This document shows, one piece after another, positions 42,298 to 44,407 of a stretch of 44,407 nucleotides of DNA (the first letter of the stretch is position 1; each line of letters opens with the position of its first letter). Source of the DNA: an uncultured Actinomycetes bacterium (GTDB lineage Bacteria > Actinomycetota > Acidimicrobiia > Acidimicrobiales > RAAP-2); the NCBI GenBank assembly GCA_903873775.1, contig CAIQPR010000051.1, forward strand, positions 1 to 44,407, in the 5' to 3' direction. Both the position numbers and the translations under genes were made by a program. The notes under the pieces are model-generated. The model was not told where the DNA came from. It was given only the letters and a program-made list of their open reading frames with translations, and made no database searches.

Positions 42298-43500
42298 TTA
42301 ACCAAGTGAACTTGGCATATCGAGGTACTCATCGAAGTCAAGGCGACGAATCGCTTTGGAGTCGATGTTGGTCAGCCTCTGTACAACCTGGATGCTGTCC
42401 GACGACGGGTTCACTATGATCACATCCTCAAGGAGTTTTGTTTCGCCGGCGAAGGCGTCAAGAAATAGCTTCTTCGTGTTGAAATCCGTTGGGGGGAATG
42501 AGTACCCGACTATCACTAGGCGTCGACAAGACTCAAGAGAAGCCCTTGCCTGCGCCCAGACGAGGGGAAATGGTAGATCGTTGAACTGCTTTGAGAGGAC
42601 TGGAGGCACGATCACCGGATCCTCGAACCATGCCCCAGAAGTTGGATGGCTACCGTTTAGCCACTTGATTTGGCTCGACACCGGTGCGCGCAACCCTGGA
42701 CATTCGTTCTTGGCTTGACTCCCCAATGCGTTTGCGCGAGCTGCTTGAGGCGTCCACCAGTTGATTGAACCGTGAAGTTTCAAAACTCGCTTCGACTCGT
42801 ACAGCTCATTGCCGGGTTTTGAGTAGAAGTCAGGGTCAGAATTGCCGAGCCCCATTCCAGTGGGCACGGACAAGCCCGAGAATTGAAAGCCCGAGGCCAA
42901 CCAGATCTTCCAGGGCAGGCTGAATAATGTCTGAAGTCTTGATAGCGGCGACTCCGAGTCGAGGCGTTGAAGCGGTGATGGCAATGGAGAATGACTTGTT
43001 GAGCCGGATAGGCCCGAGGCCAATGCGATGGCGTCCTCAGCGATCGAGTCGTAGTTGAAGGTCAGTACGTCAGCACCTTCCTCCAACACTCGTAGTCCGA
43101 ATCTGTAACCTCGCGGAAGCCCAGAACAAGCGATCGAGACGTCTGCTAGGTAGTCGGTGAGGAGCGTCCGAAGGGCGATGGATGACCGAAGCACGTCGAG
43201 CATCTCGTCACCATTGCCTGCATGGGCCGCCTGAAGGTCAAAAAGCGTTAGCGCCTCTTCGATGTCGAAGTCGAGATGTTTAAGCCCTTCCTCTTCTATG
43301 TGCCAATAGTGACGGATCCTGTCAAACAATTCGGTCAAGGAAACCGAGCCCGCAATTGCTCTGCGATGCCGAATGAAATGATCTGATGACACCACTAGCT
43401 TCATCAGGTTGGCAGAAGTTGGTGGCCATCGAGATTCTTCGGTGTTGTGGGTGACTGCGAGATTGAACCCCGCACCCAGCAGGTAGACAGTCTCAGGCAC
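42298..43500 (-). CDS. SIR2-fold protein, likely NAD-degrading defence effector
   Basis: The 400-residue protein shows the Rossmann-like SIR2 pattern: YLLGAGFN (GAG 9-11), LTFNYDS with Asn149 and Asp151, KLHGSINWW with His243 as the catalytic-type His, IVGYSFPPTD (330-339) and IIVNPSS (361-367). These are the marks of SIR2-like domains that, in defence systems such as Thoeris, DSR and pAgo-SIR2, cleave NAD and kill the infected cell. No extra sensor domain is obvious, apart from the helical insertion (about 30-130). It starts with GTG 43500 and lies on the same strand as the helicase operon, ending 142 bp before it. Cotranscription or a separate promoter in the gap are both possible. Confidence 0.82.
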   Translation of the reverse strand: MPETVYLLGAGFNLAVTHNTEESRWPPTSANLMKLVVSSDHFIRHRRAIAGSVSLTELFDRIRHYWHIEEEGLKHLDFDIEEALTLFDLQAAHAGNGDEMLDVLRSSIALRTLLTDYLADVSIACSGLPRGYRFGLRVLEEGADVLTFNYDSIAEDAIALASGLSGSTSHSPLPSPLQRLDSESPLSRLQTLFSLPWKIWLASGFQFSGLSVPTGMGLGNSDPDFYSKPGNELYESKRVLKLHGSINWWTPQAARANALGSQAKNECPGLRAPVSSQIKWLNGSHPTSGAWFEDPVIVPPVLSKQFNDLPFPLVWAQARASLESCRRLVIVGYSFPPTDFNTKKLFLDAFAGETKLLEDVIIVNPSSDSIQVVQRLTNIDSKAIRRLDFDEYLDMPSSLG

Positions 43501-43533
43501 GACACGAAGTTAGAGGACTGGAGGTGGAGACGG

Positions 43534-44043
43534 ATGAACCTAGCGTCTCTGGTTGTTTCGATCTGCGCATTAGTGGCCGTCATCGTTGTTGGATCATGGA
43601 CAATTCGGCAGGGAGAACGCTCAGCGCGAGCTGCGGAAGAGTCTTCCGGAGCATCGTTGCGGTCCGCACTGGCATCGGAGAGAGCGGCACGGATAGCGGC
43701 ATTGGACGCAAGAATCAGGAGGATCGAAGCTCTGATGGAAGTGGTGTTGGAAATGAGGGACCTCTTTAACCAACAACACGCTTCTCATGAAAGCATGTGG
43801 GTTCCCTCATACCAGTCTCCGGAGGCGTTGCAGCGACTCGCGCTGATGCGCGTACTCGAGACTCGGCTTGTACTTTTTGATGATCGATTTGGACCAAGCA
43901 CGAATGTGGCCGTGCTGCTTCAGTCCTTCAACTGGTCAAACCACTATCTTGAAGGTGCGATCGAGGAAGTGAAACAAGAATTGACGCTAGACGCGATATT
44001 CCGCGCTGAGGTGATGCTGGTGCACACCGGCGACCCTGACTGA
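43534..44043 (+). CDS. Single-pass membrane protein with cytoplasmic coiled coil
   Basis: The 169-residue product has an N-terminal membrane helix (about residues 4-23), then a charged helix with coiled-coil character (RQGERSARAAEE through ARIRRIEALMEVV, 25-72), and a helical C-terminal region with several aromatic residues. The family is not recognised. ATG 43534 has GGAGG 9 nt upstream; the longer frame begins inside the SIR2 gene's start region and is unlikely. It diverges from the SIR2 gene by only 33 bp, so the two promoters overlap and joint control is likely. A membrane partner for the effector is conceivable but unproven. Confidence 0.68.
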   Translation: MNLASLVVSICALVAVIVVGSWTIRQGERSARAAEESSGASLRSALASERAARIAALDARIRRIEALMEVVLEMRDLFNQQHASHESMWVPSYQSPEALQRLALMRVLETRLVLFDDRFGPSTNVAVLLQSFNWSNHYLEGAIEEVKQELTLDAIFRAEVMLVHTGDPD

Positions 44044-44163
44044 ATCTGTGGGTTGATCTCGGCCCGCGCTGAGCTCGAGGTGAGGCGGCTCCGCTTGCGA
44101 CGTCGTTCTACTTGCGAAAATGTGCTCGCAGATGACTCATCTGCGGAGATCCCTTTGAACTGA

Positions 44164-44286
44164 GCCACTGTGGCTCACCAAGAGGGGTCCCCGCACCGGT
44201 CCTTCACGAACTACCGAATCCGCGCGTTGCTCTACGCCGGCAAACCCAACTGGGATCTACTCGCGATGACCTGCCCCCGATTATGA
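44164..44286 (+). pseudogene. Transposase C-terminal remnant (ISL3-like), cut by an IS end
   Basis: An open stretch of 40 codons encodes a tail with PHRSFTNYRIRALLYAGKPN, a pattern like the C-terminal end of ISL3-type transposases. There is no start or upstream part. The IS3-type end beginning at 44267 appears to interrupt it, so the last few codons are not its own. Confidence 0.45.
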
Positions 44287-44407
44287 ATCCACGCTGAGTG
44301 GCAGTCGGGTTTGGTTTTCTCGCCACTTCTCGGCGAACTCGAGCGGTGTCAATTGCCCGAGAGACGAGTGTGGTCGATAACTGTTGTAGTCGATGCGGTA
44401 GTCGTGC
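44267..44407 (-). mobile_element. IS3-family element, right end, runs off the window
   Basis: The segment begins with TGACCTGCCCCCGA, a TG-start C-rich end like the terminal inverted repeats of IS3-group elements, and continues into the 3' end of a transposase gene read leftwards. The other end is outside the window. Confidence 0.6.
44281..44407 (-). CDS. IS3-family transposase (OrfB), C-terminal part only
   Basis: Forty-one codons before a TAA stop (44281-44283) encode HDYRIDYNSYRPHSSLGQ followed by LTPLEFAEKW, the C-terminal signature of IS3-family rve-type transposases. The gene continues beyond position 44407, so its start and the DDE residues are not visible. Confidence 0.85.
   Translation of the reverse strand, partial: HDYRIDYNSYRPHSSLGQLTPLEFAEKWRENQTRLPLSVDS

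Overview
The window looks like the chromosome of a high-GC Gram-positive bacterium, most likely an actinomycete (Actinomycetota). I infer this from a lexA / LysM-protein / nrdR neighbourhood, LexA boxes of the CGAAC-N4-GTTCG type, frequent GTG starts, a class-E-like sortase and tRNA genes that encode their CCA ends. A deep-branching lineage such as Acidimicrobiia is possible, but I cannot prove the class.

Positions 1 to about 16.3 kb are core chromosome. lexA is read leftwards with an SOS box in its promoter. A MoxR-type AAA ATPase and a von Willebrand A protein form a pair. Next come an SOS-controlled LysM membrane protein with two LexA boxes (a YneA/DivS/ChiZ-like division inhibitor by position and architecture), nrdR, a PIG-L deacetylase and DNA polymerase IV. 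A leftward envelope operon follows (L,D-transpeptidase, sortase, DUF2332 protein), then glnD, a small membrane protein, tRNA-Cys, and a second envelope group with Thr-rich linkers (an anchored exported protein, CapA-like protein, NAGPA-like protein). The segment ends with a DEDDh exonuclease and tRNA-Val(GAC).

Positions 16.3 to 44.4 kb are accessory DNA placed directly after tRNA-Val, which is the probable integration site. Two recombination modules come first. In each, a small winged-helix/coiled-coil gene overlaps a large tyrosine recombinase that carries unusual C-terminal additions. Then come small unknown genes, a coiled-coil protein with a PD-(D/E)XK-like core, an ADP-ribosylglycohydrolase, a 59-residue SAM-like-fold protein, an Ada-like zinc protein, and a GmrSD-type DUF262/HNH nuclease with a C-terminal RAMA domain.

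The centrepiece is a leftward operon of three genes joined by 4-nt overlaps. They encode a 1740-residue DEAD/DEAH helicase with zinc clusters, a DUF1998/MZB region and a C-terminal Vsr/DUF559-like nuclease; a SNF2 ATPase; and a 1331-residue Eco57I-type adenine methyltransferase. The set resembles class 1 DISARM with DrmA and DrmB fused and a nuclease in the same chain. A SIR2-fold gene lies 142 bp upstream on the same strand and may supply an abortive NADase effector. A divergent single-pass membrane protein and nested IS remnants close the window.

The right half therefore reads as a tRNA-linked defence island with at least three layers: modification-dependent cleavage (GmrSD-RAMA), a DISARM-like methylation/helicase/nuclease system, and a possible SIR2 effector.
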